Shown: positions 21,501 to 31,600 of the stretch, in pieces
How the letters are laid out: each line of letters opens with the position of its first letter
How positions within the stretch are numbered: position 1 is the stretch's first letter
Source of the DNA: Leptidea sinapis
Lineage: Eukaryota > Arthropoda > Insecta > Lepidoptera > Pieridae
Assembly (NCBI RefSeq): GCF_905404315.1
Contig: NC_066267.1
Coordinates: forward strand, 5,284,501-5,348,500
Direction: 5' to 3'
DNA length: 64,000 nt
The notes under the pieces: generated by a model
Told to the model about the DNA's origin: nothing
Databases searched by the model: none
Seen by the model: only the letters and a program-made list of their open reading frames with translations
Translations under genes and position numbers: made by a program

Positions 21501-23790
21501 TTACTGTTCCACGGCACAAAAAAGCGCCGTTGCGGTACCCATAATCTAGCCGGCATTCTGTGCAAAGAAACCTCCCGCTGGTGCACTTAGTCGCCTCCTA
21601 AAACACCCTTGGGCCTGGGACTTCCATTTTATGCCCTGGGGAAGCACAGGACATGTGATGGGCAGTAAGCAATCGCTGATTATGCTTTAAGTTTAAAGGC
21701 CCCTAAGTCGTATCGGGTTATATAACAAAGTGTAACCTGTACGTTCAAACCACCCTGAGAAAGTGATTATATTTTTGAGTGAAGCACGGTTATATTTATA
21801 TGTATTTAATATTTACTTATTTATTGTTACAATCTCATATATCTTCTATAACAGAGTCAGAAAGTGAGTTCAGTTCGGACTCGGAAACGGATCCGGAGAG
21901 CAGCAAGAAACCTAAGAAGAGTAAGAGTGGCGCCGACAAGAGCACCCCTAACTGTGAGTTTATTATATAATTTACTTATTTTGATAGAAATATAATCTAA
22001 TTAATACTAGCTGGTCCGATTCGTTTCACCTAAACAAATGCATTACCTGTGTAAATTAAAAAAAAAAAGAAAAATAAGTGATGCTACCAATGCCATTTTA
22101 GCGATTAATCATAAAAAAAAACTTCAAATAGTAATGCGTGCTGTAGATGTATCAATCCGCATATATTGTAAATAAGTCATGCTCGCTTCGATGTCACTGC
22201 TTGTGGCAGCGACGTGGAAGGGGTCGTTCCCCTCCTATATTTTAGGTCTGGCTGGCTCATGCGTCATACCCGTGAACGGGCGCTACTTGTGGTGGCAGGA
22301 AGATCCTGTTACCAGAAAATCTGCTTCGTGTTTATAAAATTAAAGTTAATATGTTTTTTTATAGTCGCTAATAAAATGCTCGCAAAATACCCTTATTTAT
22401 TTACAGTGTGTGGGGATGGTGCAACTATTGTACTCTATATATTTTTTTTGCATTAATTAACGTTTACTTTTTTTGATTAACTCGTTTAAGGCATTGACTA
22501 TTTGACGTTTGAGTATTTTTGTTGGGTCACTTTATATATATTGGAACTGTAATGATTTGTAAAAAGATAAAGCTGTAAATGTTGATTTAAATGAGTGGCA
22601 ATGAGTGTCTCGCCACTTATTCTCATCAAAGCTCAGCCCTCTTGACGTGGGGGATAAAAAGAAAAGAAATCTTGGCATTCATAAGTGTTATTTTTTTGAC
22701 CTACATCAATAAAGTGATTTTGATTTGATTTGATTATATATGTTTATGTTGTCTGTACCGGCACAGTGAGCTTGCCGGGTAGCGCCAGCACGTCTCGCTC
22801 GGGCACGCCCACCCCCACTCCCACTCCCACGGCCGCTCAGGCCGCCGTGGCCGCAGCCAATGCCAACGCCAACCAGCCGCCCACCAAGCGAGTTAAACTG
22901 GACGCCTCCTACACGTGAGTATAAAGGTCTACGCTCACTACACCGACTCGACGCCAATCCAATACCGTAATTACAATACCAACCAGAATACTATCTACAG
23001 ATAGAGATAAATTACTGTCAATAATCTGAAGCTGTTCCAATATACCCGATAAGTCATTCTTATCGCCAGTTCACTTTTGCAATTTCCACACAAACTTCAA
23101 TTCCTGGTAAGCTACGTCGTCCCATTCACAGACAGCGTGTACGGATAAAAGGTGAGTTACCGTAGGTAATTTTATTGGGATAGAAAAGTCAACGGTTGTT
23201 ACGATTTCTAGCGATTCAACGCGACTGTCACCAGCGGATGACTCGGCGTCAACGAGTGGGAAGTGCGTTGTCAACTAGCTCGATCTCAACCAACACGGAA
23301 CGAATGCTCGTCTTCATTCCGTGTTCTTCGCCCCTCGCTAGGAGCGACAAGTTGGCAACGCGTTGCCCGCTTGCTTTTTTTAGGAAATAAATTAACGAAG
23401 GAACGTTGGAATTCGAAAAATAGCCATAAACCATCTAGGATAAATTTCGCATCGAATGGTGGTAGTTTCATGTCGATACGATCAGTGGTTTAGGCGTAAA
23501 AGAGCCTCAAACAAAGACCATTTTCATTATATATTTCATAAAAAGTAATAAAAATATATAATAATATGATGGTTGTTGACAGCGAATGCGGCGTGACTGA
23601 GGAAGCTGTCCGGAGGTACCTGGCCCGCAAACCCATGACGACCACGGAACTGCTTACAAAGTTCAAGTCCAAAAGGACCGGAGTGAGCAGCGAGAGGCTC
23701 GTGGAGACCATGACCCAGATCCTGAAGAGGATCAACCCGGTGAAGCAGAACATCAACGGGAAGATGTACCTCAGCATTAAGCAGACTTGA
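9532..23790 (+). CDS. TfIIFalpha: Transcription initiation factor IIF alpha subunit (RAP74), complete
   Basis: Thirteen coding exons with GT/AG borders and consistent phases: 9532-9552, 9750-9925, 10336-10470, 11295-11396, 13826-13894, 15329-15450, 17823-17945, 18926-19034, 20399-20464, 21008-21156, 21855-21953, 22767-22914, 23583-23790. Total 1527 nt, 508 aa plus TGA. The protein is the large TFIIF subunit; with TFIIF beta it binds RNA polymerase II and works in initiation and elongation. The N-terminal dimerisation domain (about 8-165) shows FKIRVPKNVKKKYHVMRFNA, FGAGSEYGR, QPWILKVGGKTGKKFKGI and EAEQEFGRR. The middle (about 190-430) is acidic/lysine-rich, with SDMDEWIDSDDD and a conserved EDEAFEESDDGDEEG block, then a TPTPTPT stretch. 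The C-terminal winged helix (about 440-508) shows VTEEAVRRYLARKPMTT and LVETMTQILKRINP. Length fits the family (human 517). Introns contain mariner, MITE and SINE insertions, none breaking an exon. Confidence 0.97.
10620..10730 (+). mobile_element. CR1-type LINE 3' tail
   Basis: Short copy of the tail 'ccttaaaggccggcaactct…gtgatcacttaacc…gtccatcctccttttccat' seen in longer form at 2405-2833. Lies in TFIIF alpha intron 3. Confidence 0.6.
10895..11100 (-). mobile_element. Diverged CR1-type LINE 3' tail
   Basis: Minus-strand relative of the same tail ('ggaaaaggaggacaaaagag…cacctgatggta') followed by 'GSIYIFYCIYHGKCTQQLF', a decayed form of the 'FYRIYHGECSEELF' motif at 2424-2774. Lies in TFIIF alpha intron 3. 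Confidence 0.55.
12020..12205. repeat. Dispersed repeat B, copy 1
   Basis: 'tataattgaaaccatttctt' through 'gaaaaaaatcaccaag' is shared with 31775-31905, which continues into a segment also present at 24200-24420. Family unknown. Confidence 0.55.
12256..12560 (-). pseudogene. Non-LTR reverse-transcriptase fragment
   Basis: On the minus strand this encodes about 100 residues of an RT palm: ITRGVPHGSILGPLMFIIYI followed by the catalytic YADD in 'CNYQIYADDIQLYF'. The 5' part is cut off exactly at the mariner terminus (12560/12561) and nothing matching it appears right of the mariner. The fragment was therefore already truncated, and the mariner inserted at its end. Confidence 0.75.
12561..13798 (-). 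mobile_element. Tc1/mariner element
   Basis: 1238 bp bounded by ~22-bp terminal inverted repeats (CGAGGGCTGCACTAAAAGTA left; CGAGGGCTGTCCTAAAAGTA reading inward from the right) and a TA target duplication (12559-12560 and 13799-13800). It carries a decayed transposase on the minus strand. The right end is only 27 bp from exon 5 of TFIIF alpha. Two mismatches between the TIRs and several frameshifts say it is not active. Confidence 0.95.
12812..13666 (-). pseudogene. Mariner transposase, frameshifted
   Basis: Frame 13079-13666 encodes the N-terminal helix-turn-helix region (QRQCVDRMISAFG…TIYRWFAEFK) and the start of the DDE/D core (IVSGDESWIYAYEPETK). A shift near 13079 moves to frame 12822-13079 (…HHDNASSHT). 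A second shift just after it moves to frame 12812-13069 (YSPDLSPNDF), then a stop. The three acidic positions (GDES, HHDN, SPDL) are visible but never in one frame. Typical length is about 340-350 aa. Confidence 0.9.
14002..14232. mobile_element. MITE family 1 copy
   Basis: About 231 bp. The right end 'gactatctagacgtataaat…ctaag' is intact; the left end is diverged ('gatcatttagatataata'). Core 'agtgacatacaaatcgtgag' matches the other copies. In TFIIF alpha intron 5. Confidence 0.75.
14414..14697 (-). repeat. Dispersed repeat C, near full length
   Basis: A ~285-bp unit with 'aggatgccggctagattatg' at one end and 'gtcctgcccgtctcgttcct…tattgtcataaaaaaa' at the other. An internal inverted pair ('agtgccgctcagaatt' / 'aatcctgagcggcact') could fold. 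Copies: 19440-19625, 21285-21600, 23935-24200, 26650-26950, 35855-36150 and a stub at 29036-29080. No coding capacity, so a non-autonomous element. Confidence 0.75.
14940..15235. repeat. Dispersed repeat D, copy 1
   Basis: 'agcgaaactctctaagaaaa…ttaagcaactgttcgctttt…cttcgtcgccaatcaccata…cccgcctcttataagtagta' is shared in order with 25135-25570, where the second copy is interrupted by a 193-bp insertion. Family unknown. Confidence 0.65.
15585..15917 (-). repeat. Dispersed repeat E (RTE-like tail type), copy 1
   Basis: In the sense direction it begins CTAGCTGACCCGACAAACGT and ends …AATATTAGTATAGAT, with 'gcgcacgcaaaaataggttt' inside. Copies at 19891-20235 and 34408-34765 are highly similar, so the family moved fairly recently. 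It resembles the non-autonomous elements common in Lepidoptera whose ends match RTE LINEs; that assignment is inference. Confidence 0.75.
16749..16821 (-). mobile_element. tRNA-derived SINE head (tRNA-like, GGA loop)
   Basis: A complete cloverleaf can be drawn on the minus strand: acceptor GAACGGT/ATCGTTC, D-arm GCTC/GAGC, anticodon stem CTCGC/GCGAG with loop ACGGAAA, T-arm GCGGG/CCCGC. Position 33 is C rather than U. The segment is followed by a conserved tail ending '…ttttcagttttatttgtgta' (16712-16748) that also follows the other copies. This marks a SINE rather than a functional tRNA gene. Confidence 0.7.
17032..17500. mobile_element. PIF/Harbinger-type MITE
   Basis: Terminal inverted repeats of at least 31 bp, GGCTTCGTTCACACGGCATT… on both ends, appear identical over 'GGCTTCG…CCTGCACGTT'. 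They are flanked by TTA on each side (17029-17031 and 17501-17503), the TWA target duplication typical of PIF/Harbinger. 469 bp, no transposase. In TFIIF alpha intron 6. Confidence 0.88.
18046..18925. other. TFIIF alpha intron 7, mostly unassigned
   Basis: A CpG-rich patch at 18355-18500 is unidentified. 18820-18900 ends 'aataaagtgatttttgac', resembling the tail at 22600-22735 ('aataaagtgattttgatttg'), probably a LINE 3' end. No other structure. Confidence 0.4.
19440..19625 (-). repeat. Dispersed repeat C, truncated copy
   Basis: Carries 'gagacttaacatcttatgcc', 'aatcctgagcggcgctgcat' and the 'tccttattttcataaaaaaa' end; the 'gccggc' end is missing. Confidence 0.7.
19707..19795 (-). mobile_element. 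tRNA-derived SINE, partial
   Basis: The tail ('tatacaaataaaatttgaaa') and T-arm region ('gaacgatgcgggactcgtac') match 16712-16821. The tRNA-like part breaks off after 'gaacgcgctttg'. Confidence 0.65.
19891..20235 (+). mobile_element. Dispersed repeat E, copy 2 (nested in SINE 5' flank)
   Basis: Full-length copy from ACTAGCTGACCCGGCAAACG to AATATTAGTATAGAT. The sequences on its two sides, 'gcatacaagattttatcaac' and 'acgtcactcgaacgg', are contiguous in the SINE locus at 16821-16855. The element is therefore an insertion into that unit. Confidence 0.8.
20245..20317 (+). mobile_element. tRNA-derived SINE head (tRNA-like, GGA loop)
   Basis: Plus-strand copy of the tRNA-like unit at 16749-16821: D-arm GCTC/GAGC, anticodon stem CTCGC/GCGAG with loop AAGGAAC, T-arm GCGGG/CCCGC. 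A tRNA scanner may report it, but loop position 33 is A and the downstream 'tttttcaggattatttgtgt' is the SINE tail. Its upstream flank is interrupted by repeat E. Confidence 0.7.
20497..20728. mobile_element. MITE family 1 copy, opposite orientation
   Basis: Begins CTTAGATAATTTCTACGTCT and ends '…tgtctagatgtatagttatccgaag'. Internal 'gtgcgtgacaagctacgtct' is the reverse complement of the core in other copies. 33 bp downstream of TFIIF alpha exon 9. Confidence 0.75.
21285..21600 (+). repeat. Dispersed repeat C, near full length
   Basis: Starts 'gggacgagacgagaggaact' and ends with 'taatctagccggcattctgt' and 'cctcccgctgg'. In TFIIF alpha intron 10. Confidence 0.75.
22000..22766. other. TFIIF alpha intron 11
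   Basis: 22600-22735 ends in 'gattttgatttgatttgatt', a simple-repeat tail typical of a LINE 3' end. 22195-22330 is GC-richer and unassigned. No coding feature. Confidence 0.4.
22915..23582. other. TFIIF alpha intron 12, unassigned
   Basis: GC-richer stretch (23070-23460) with short chance frames on both strands; no recognisable domain. The last coding exon begins at 23583 after 'gttgttgacag'. Confidence 0.4.
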
Positions 23791-23934
23791 TTTATGACAT
23801 TATATGAATGTTGTATTATATTTGTGTGCTTTTATTGAAAAAATCCTGTTAGCCTAGTTGCCAACCTCCGATAGGAGATGGCACTAGAAGTAGAAGCTTT
23901 TATTGAATGCCCCTTGATCTCTGTTCGTAGAACT

Positions 23935-24200
23935 TTTTTTATTATGACAATAAGGGACGAGACGAGCAAGACGTTCAACTGACAGTAATTGATACGCCTT
24001 GCCCATTACGATGCAGTGCCGCTCAGGATTCTTGAAAAACAAAATATTAAGATATTAAGTCTCATTAGCTCAGTAATTTCACTAGCTACGGCGCCCTTCA
24101 GACTGAAACACAATAATGCTTACACATTACTGCTTCACGGCAGAAAAAGGCGCCGTTGTAGTACTCATAATCTAGCCGGCATCCTGTGCAAACAACTTTT
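23935..24200 (+). repeat. Dispersed repeat C, copy downstream of TFIIF alpha
   Basis: 'ttatgacaataagggacgag' through 'taatctagccggcatcctgt'. Lies in the convergent intergenic region and is immediately followed by a repeat B segment. Confidence 0.75.
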
Positions 24201-24420
24201 ATAGTTGTAGTCATGCTAATTATTCAATATAGATAAAAATTGTAGGTAAATTTACTAATTGTACTATTTAACATGACATAGTTTTGTAAAGAAAATTGTA
24301 TTATGTTTGTAATAAATATGAATTGCTTCTAATTCTGAATTAAAACTATGGCGATCTTGTGCGAGATTCCTCAAGGTCGTTGGCTCGGTCCCCAGCCTTA
24401 ACAATGACATATTGAGGAAG
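24200..24420. repeat. Dispersed repeat B, copy 2 (right part)
   Basis: 'taacatgacatagtttt…gcttctaattctgaattaaa…ctcaaggtcgttggctcggt' is collinear with 31960-32115. Confidence 0.65.
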
Positions 24421-24429
24421 CATTTCACG

Positions 24430-25134
24430 AAGACGGTAACATTACCGAACACTGGACTTTCTTACGTGTAACGGAATATCGTCTTCAGAATCTTGGTGTT
24501 TCCTGAAATAGGGTTAAAATATGTGAATATAATACTTACCTAATATATAAAATTATAAAGACCAGTTACATACATGATATTGTTAATATTCTTATTTATA
24601 CCCAGGTTTGTTTGTAAATCCAAATTAAAAAATAATATACGACAATAAATTACAATATTATATAGAACATACGTGTAGGTAGGTAGGTATGTATCTACTT
24701 AAAACACAAACAAAAGGGGGGGTTTTGGGTAGGTAAAAAAAGTGGAGTTAGCAGTTAATTAATTATATTATTATTTATTTCTGATTGACTGAACGCGCTA
24801 AACCTCATTTTGTATGAACCTCTACTGTGCTTGTTTTAGTTGGTCTATTCTCTTTACATGTGTACCTATTGATTTGCTTCACATCTGTTAATATCACTGT
24901 TTTGTTACTCAAATTAATTCCACTAAAACTCCAAATTCTCATTTTTATCGCATTTGTTTTGCATTCATTCTTCCTTTGCAAAACTAGAAATCACTATTAA
25001 AGTAAGCTTAGAATCTGTTTTGAATTAAGGTCTATGAACTGGCATCCCATGCCTTTAAACAAATAAAAAAAATAAAGATTACTCCAGCGGTCTCTAGTCA
25101 CTATAGCGATCAGATGATTTGTAACTTTATTGAT
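24430..25134. other. Intergenic, convergent gene ends
   Basis: Between the TFIIF alpha stop (23790) and the transporter stop (25605). AT-rich with a short 'taggtaggtagg' run; no gene or named repeat seen. Confidence 0.4.
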
Positions 25135-25570
25135 ATCAGCCTAACGAAACTCTAAGAAAAAAGCGCTTCACTCGATTATATGAAACGTGCAGTCATAGAT
25201 AGGTATTTTTTTATTTATGATCCGGAATTCACTACGTTTTAAGCAACTGTTTGCTTTCAAACTTAGTCGGATTATACTTCGTCGCCAATCGCCGTAATGT
25301 AATTTACAAACTGAGCATGAAATTGTGTCGTCACTTCTCACTCCTAAATCAAACTGCCGATAGCAAAGGCGCCGCGTGAGTGAGATGGGAGGCGTCTAGG
25401 GAGTCTAAGAAGTGTGATAATGTGGCAATATCCAGTGCCACAAAAATTCTATGAGCAGTGGCTATTGTCCACCTGCTAAACTCTCCCGGAATACTACTAA
25501 TTACTACTATTTCATACTAAACTAAATTTATACTTTTACTTAGGCAATCCCGCCTCTTATTGCGTAGTAT
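25135..25570. repeat. Dispersed repeat D, copy 2, with 193-bp insertion
   Basis: Collinear with 14940-15235 except for 25305-25497, which is absent from the other copy and flanked by TAATT on both sides (25300-25304, 25498-25502). Confidence 0.65.
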
Positions 25571-25604
25571 TTACATCCTCTTTGTTATTCCTAATGGTGC
25601 AAAC

Positions 25605-28600
25605 TTACCCGCATAAAGTGTTTTTTATTGCAAGTTTCTCTCCTTCAGCAATAGTCTGGGGCATAGGCATTCCTTTTGTTTCTGGTAGCAGTAACGTCAT
25701 AGTTCCCGCCAGTAATCCTATACAGCTTAATATGAAGAATGGTAGCAAACGGCAGAGTTTACCCTAAAATATTTATGGTAATATCAAAAATGTTCATTTT
25801 AGAGAGAAAAAAATAGGGTTTTGGGTAAGGGTTTGGTTAAGAAACCTAACTGTCTTATCAAAAAACGCAGTCTAAAGTTACTATAAGTTTAAAATTACTT
25901 CTCCCCATCATGTAATTCTGTAGTGACAAAGGTAAGATAAAGACAAAAAGTTTTAAATTTGGAATACCTTTACCAAGCGTTTATTAATAACACAGTATGA
26001 GCACTGTCAACATATTATGTACTATGTCTACTGTGGTATGAGTCCGCTATTCTTATCTTAGTCCCTCTGTTTTTAGCGGGCCGTATCACTCTATCTGCAA
26101 TAGTTTGGTGTTGCAGGAGAGTGTGGGCGGCGGTGATCACTTAACACCAGGTGACCCGTACGCTCGTTTGTCCTCCTATTCCATAAAAAAAAAAAAAAAA
26201 AAGTTTGATAGCTAAAAATTAGACTGAATATCTAGTAGTATACTATAGAACCATGCATAGGCAAATATTAGCCAACTATAAAAAATTTTGTAATAGATAA
26301 AGTAGCCTCTGCCTATAACTAAAATGGTATAGACAATTCGCCAAGATCTTTAAAATGAAAACAACAGAATGCAAAACATTTAGACTTACGGAGAATACAA
26401 CATACGGAGAGATTGTCGTTGCTGCAAATGCCAGTACATGGATGACTGAGCTACCAGATGCTCGCACCGGCGTGGGCAAAAGCTCCATGCACCACTGCAT
26501 CATTGCAGTAACTGACATGTTCACCATAAAGCGCGCGATGGTGGTTACCGATACCAGGGCTACTCCTGAAATACAATGATAACTTCACCAAACAGTTAGT
26601 TAGCAAATTCCTTAAAGAGCAAATATTGGAAATAGTCGGTCACGAGAGTCAGGCTGCTTTCCACAGGATGCCGGCCAGATTATGGGTAGGTACCACAACG
26701 GCGCCTATTTCTGCCGTGAAGCAGTAATGTAATTATTGCGTTGAGGTCTGAAGGGCGCCGTACCTAGTGAAACTACTGGGCAAATCAGACTTAACATCTT
26801 ATGTCTTAAGGTGACGAACGCAGTTGTAGTGCCGCTCAGAATTTTCGGGTCTTTCAAGAATCCTGAGCGGCACTGCATTGTTATAGGAAGCGCGTATCAA
26901 TTACCATCAGCTGAACGTCCTGTTCGTCTCGTCTCTTATTGTCATTAAAAAAAACCAAGTGACTGACTTGTCTGAATTTCACATTTTTGTGACATCCAAA
27001 TTAGTTTCACTCAAAAAATTACGCTCAGGCAGAGATGAGGGGGTCTAAATATACGGAGCCCCTTTCGCGCCGGGCCCGTAGCATTTGCTAGCTAGAGGCG
27101 ACGCACGTGGATAATCCGGCACTGACACCAAGGGAGAAGCGAGAGACGAGCGAAGACATAGAAGAAGGCACAGCGAAGGGTTGAAGGAGTGGAATCGCAA
27201 ATTAATAAACTGAGACGGACCGTGTTTATGAACAATTGAAGTCCGCACTTCACAGTGTGTTCATATTTTATTTTTGCTTTCCCCTCAAAATATATTTAGA
27301 AGTTCATTACATCACACCAAGCATTAAAAACATGAATGAATGAAATGAAACCATGAATGGAGAAAAATACATCATATTCCTTTTTAAATGACTAAGAAAA
27401 AAACACACAGTAGGGATGGCGATCTCAAATCGAAGAATCGATTCATCGGACCAAATAAATCGATGTTTTAAATCGATATGTCGTACTGAATCGATGCAGT
27501 GAATCGATATTTTACCCTTGAAAATCGACTTTTGACTTTTTCTGTTTTGGTAAAAAATTATTTGTTACCTGCTGCGACAATTTTAGATCCTAGATTTAAA
27601 AAAAAAACATTTTGCTGACCAAGTAGCCTGTTCTCGAGCAATAAATAGAATAAATACTTCAATTTTAGATATTCAATCACAGCAACAACTTCCACAAAAT
27701 AATAGTGAAGAATTCGACGCAATAGAAGGGACTGATTTAGAAAAAGGAATTTGGGATTTTCATAAGTTGCTTGTCAAAAAGCAACTCTCTACATGTAATA
27801 CACTTGCACTGGATAGTCAAGGCTTAAACGAAGAGTTTAAACACTATTTATCACAGGCAGTTGTGCACCTAAAGTATGATCCTATACTTTATTGGCAAGA
27901 ACAAAAAATCTCTATTTATCACCATGTTCACTCAATAGCCGTGATGTATATGAGTATCGTAGGATCATCTGTTCCCTGTGAGCGCCTTTTTTCGATTGCC
28001 GGCAACATCGCAACTGATGAGCGGAACCGCTTGGATCCCAGTAGACTTGACAGATTGTTGTTTTTAAAAAGCATATGAAGCATTAGGAGTTATAAGCTAT
28101 GTTATCTACTCTCTTAACTTTTTAATGTAACAAATACATTTAGAAAATTGTGCACGACAATCATAAATTGCTTAAATTTTGTAAAGTTATATATCGAATA
28201 TTAAAGCATTTGAATCGAGTGGACGTGGACGGTGCGCGGCTCAAGCGATAAGTAGTTGAGTGACCGGTTTGAAGAAGAATCGCGGGGATTCACGAGATCG
28301 ACCACGGAGGACGGACGTATCGTGTTGAATCGCTGATCGCGCTGCTCATAGTCCACAGCCTCGTCGCACAAATTATAGAAGCAAATTGAAGTTTCATTTA
28401 CAGACCACTATTATTAGAATAGCAAAAGAAGGAACAAAGATAAATGTCTTCTTTTATATCTGATCTGATATTTTGATATGGTAATAAAAATAATTGTAAT
28501 TATCGAATTCCCTGAACTTAAAAATTCCTGATTATACTGATAAGAGATCCCAGAGATTGTTTATTATGGTATCATTCTTGTTTTTCATAAAATGGATTTA

Positions 28601-31600
28601 TATTTACATTGTAAATACAAATTGGAAACACATCGATTTTTAAGACGTCGATTTTTTTATGAATCGATTTATCAGATTACGATTCGAATCGATTTATAAT
28701 CGATCTTTTTTGGAAAGAATCGCCATCCCTAACATACAGTTCAAATTTAAATATTTTTATGCAAAATAGGATGTGACATCACTTATTGAAAGTTAAAAAC
28801 AACCACCCCCCTCCAAAAAGTATGCCTCAGAACTTATAAGAACGGGCGCAACAAACTCTGCGGGCTTCTTTTTTTCGTAAGAAATATGGTTACAATGTTA
28901 TATCCCAATTTGTGGTATCATTAAGAAAGTAATTCGTCATCAGTGGGATTCGAAACAGTTACTGGGCTTCTGCGGGAAAAAATATTATGTAATTGATTGA
29001 TTTGATAGAAAGATCATATTACTGTATCAATTTTATTTAACGTCCTGCTCGTCTCGTCCCATATTGTCATAAAAAATATATATTGTATACCTTTAGGGAT
29101 AAACGCCGCTATTAATATGAGACATCCAGCTGTTAAAGCAGGTCCACCGCTCATACTAATCCGTCCCAGTCTGGAACAAAAATATGTTGAATTTTAATGA
29201 TAAAATTTTCTATCTGATAGGAAATTCATCTTAAAGTATTATTCAAAAAACAAAAACAGGAATGACCTAGATTAGTAGTGATCATAGTAACGTGATGAAA
29301 AAATGATCAAGGATGTGGTTTTTTTAAAAATCTCAAAAATATCCAAAAACTCGAAAACCGTGGGACTTTTATTGAACATAAATTATTGTGTTTATCTTAT
29401 TTAATATTAAACTGTAACATATCATGTTACAGTTTAACTGTCTTACAAAATTAACTGGACGTTTGAAATAAAATTATATTAATATAATTAATAATTCTGA
29501 AGTGCTAAACCCCACTGCTCCGAGTCCTCAAAGTTAAAAAAGATGAAATTAAATAAATATTTACAGTTAGGCACAACCCTATTAATACGCATGGATTTAC
29601 CAGAAGTCCGATGAATACCGGTGTATACCTGCATGCTTTTACAACAAGATACCAGAAAGTGTTTACAATGAATGTATTCCGTAATTCAAAAGAATTGTTA
29701 GAAAACATTTGTGTGGTATAGGAATATATTTATAGGGACCACCATAGGGAGCAATGACGTTCTATACATATAGAACGTCATTGATAGGGAGTGACAATTT
29801 CGGGGTGTGTTCCGATATACACTGCGACCCCTGTACAGTGTGACGTCAATTTAGTATACCGTGAAGCCGTTCCTTTACAGCCAGTTATATTGGTTACTGT
29901 TTAAAACGGAACGCAATCCCGTATACTGTCAACCGCATATTTTGACGCAGCATTCAAATGAGTGTATTAAAGTTTTCTAGTTCATAAAAAAAAGCTGTTG
30001 TTGGAGTACTGTCAAATTAAAAATATTTAGGATTAAACTGTAGGTATTGTTAATAAAACGTTAGGCACTCGAGTGGTTTTGACTGATCACGTGTTTAAAG
30101 TACTGCGAGTACCTTACCTCGAAAACGCCAGTGCTCACAGTAGAATATGGCGGCGATTTATGACGTCATATATTTCCCTAGGGTACTGCGGCAGTATACT
30201 GGCAGTCCATAACGGACCGAATTTTTCTACAGTGTTAGGACTGTACAGTGCTCGCAGTGCATATCGGAACATACCCTCGATCAACTATAAGCATCCGCTC
30301 ATAAGTGCGGCGCGCCTAAACCGCCTTACTAATCTCTTTTAACTATTCTGTGGACTTAACAATATTTTGGTAAGGTCTATCGTGTCTAGCCCCTACAGAA
30401 TCAAGCACTGACCTGTCAAGAAGAAACGCAACTAAAAGGATTGAGGGTATTTCAGTAGCTGATGCCACGGTGAACGTCACGAAGAAGTCAAGTCCCAAAT
30501 CTTCAGACATCCTGACCAGCCCGTCAATGATGAGCTCACTGAATGTGAACGCTAACATCAGTATTATCACCATCTTTCGAAGTGGAGCACTCCTGAACAC
30601 GGTGATAAGAGATTCGTCTGTATTTCGAGGTTGATTTGATGACATCTGCACAAACAAGGTGTTAGGGTAGTATCCTTAAATTTGGATAAAGTAAAGTATT
30701 TTTTTTTTTATTTATTTAAAGGGGGCAAACTTTCAAGAGGCTGACGTGACCTTGCATACGATACAACACATGATACGGGTTAACTTAAGCGCTTATTACA
30801 CTTCATTGAATTTAGTCGTCTAAATTCAGAAGCAACATACAATTTAGAAGCTTCTCATCACAATGTCCTAAATTTAGTTACTGAATCACGACGAAGTCGG
30901 ACGTGTCACTATAAGAGGATGGCTCCAGACACCAACCAATTGGTCTTTGCCTAGCCTTGGCCGTTGGCCCAATTAAAATAGAAAAAAGATGAATATGGTT
31001 GACGGGTATTTATTACTGCGCGGAAAATTAGCAAACATGGACATTATTGGTGTTTTGGAACCAGCGGACTTCAGAAATTATCTATTTCGATTCGAGGTCG
31101 TTTGACATATTATAAAATTTTGTGACACCGTTTATTCAAAAGCAAAATACTCTCCTACGACACATCACACACGAAGAGCCTCGAGCGACTGAAATCAGTA
31201 ACTTAATGCGATTACATTTTCCTAAGTAGGCTTCTAAATAATTCAGTGAGTCAGCAACCATAACTACCATCCATATTTCTGAATTGAGAATGCTAGCATG
31301 CTAATGCAATTATACATGTCTAAATTTAGTAAACGTCTAAATTCAGTGAAGTGTAATTATTCAAAAATTGGACCTCTGTTTTTTGCGTGACGGACGAACT
31401 GACAACAAAGTGATCCAATAAGGGTTCCGTTTTTTCCTGCTGATGTACGGAAACCTAAAGAGTTGTGAATTAGTTACCTAGATAATTTATCCTTTAATTA
31501 AACTTACTATGAATCTGTTAAGAATATCTTCCGGAATCTTTGTACCGTTGACTTTTTCGAAGCGTCGCATTACTTTAACTGCTTTGATTGTTTGGCCACG

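Noticed and set aside
25582..25767. Plus-strand frame at the end of the transporter
   Set aside because: Antisense shadow of exon 11, which has the PETKG motif on the minus strand.
27045..27248. Minus-strand frame in the GC-rich patch left of the hAT
   Set aside because: No domain similarity or splice context; composition alone explains it.
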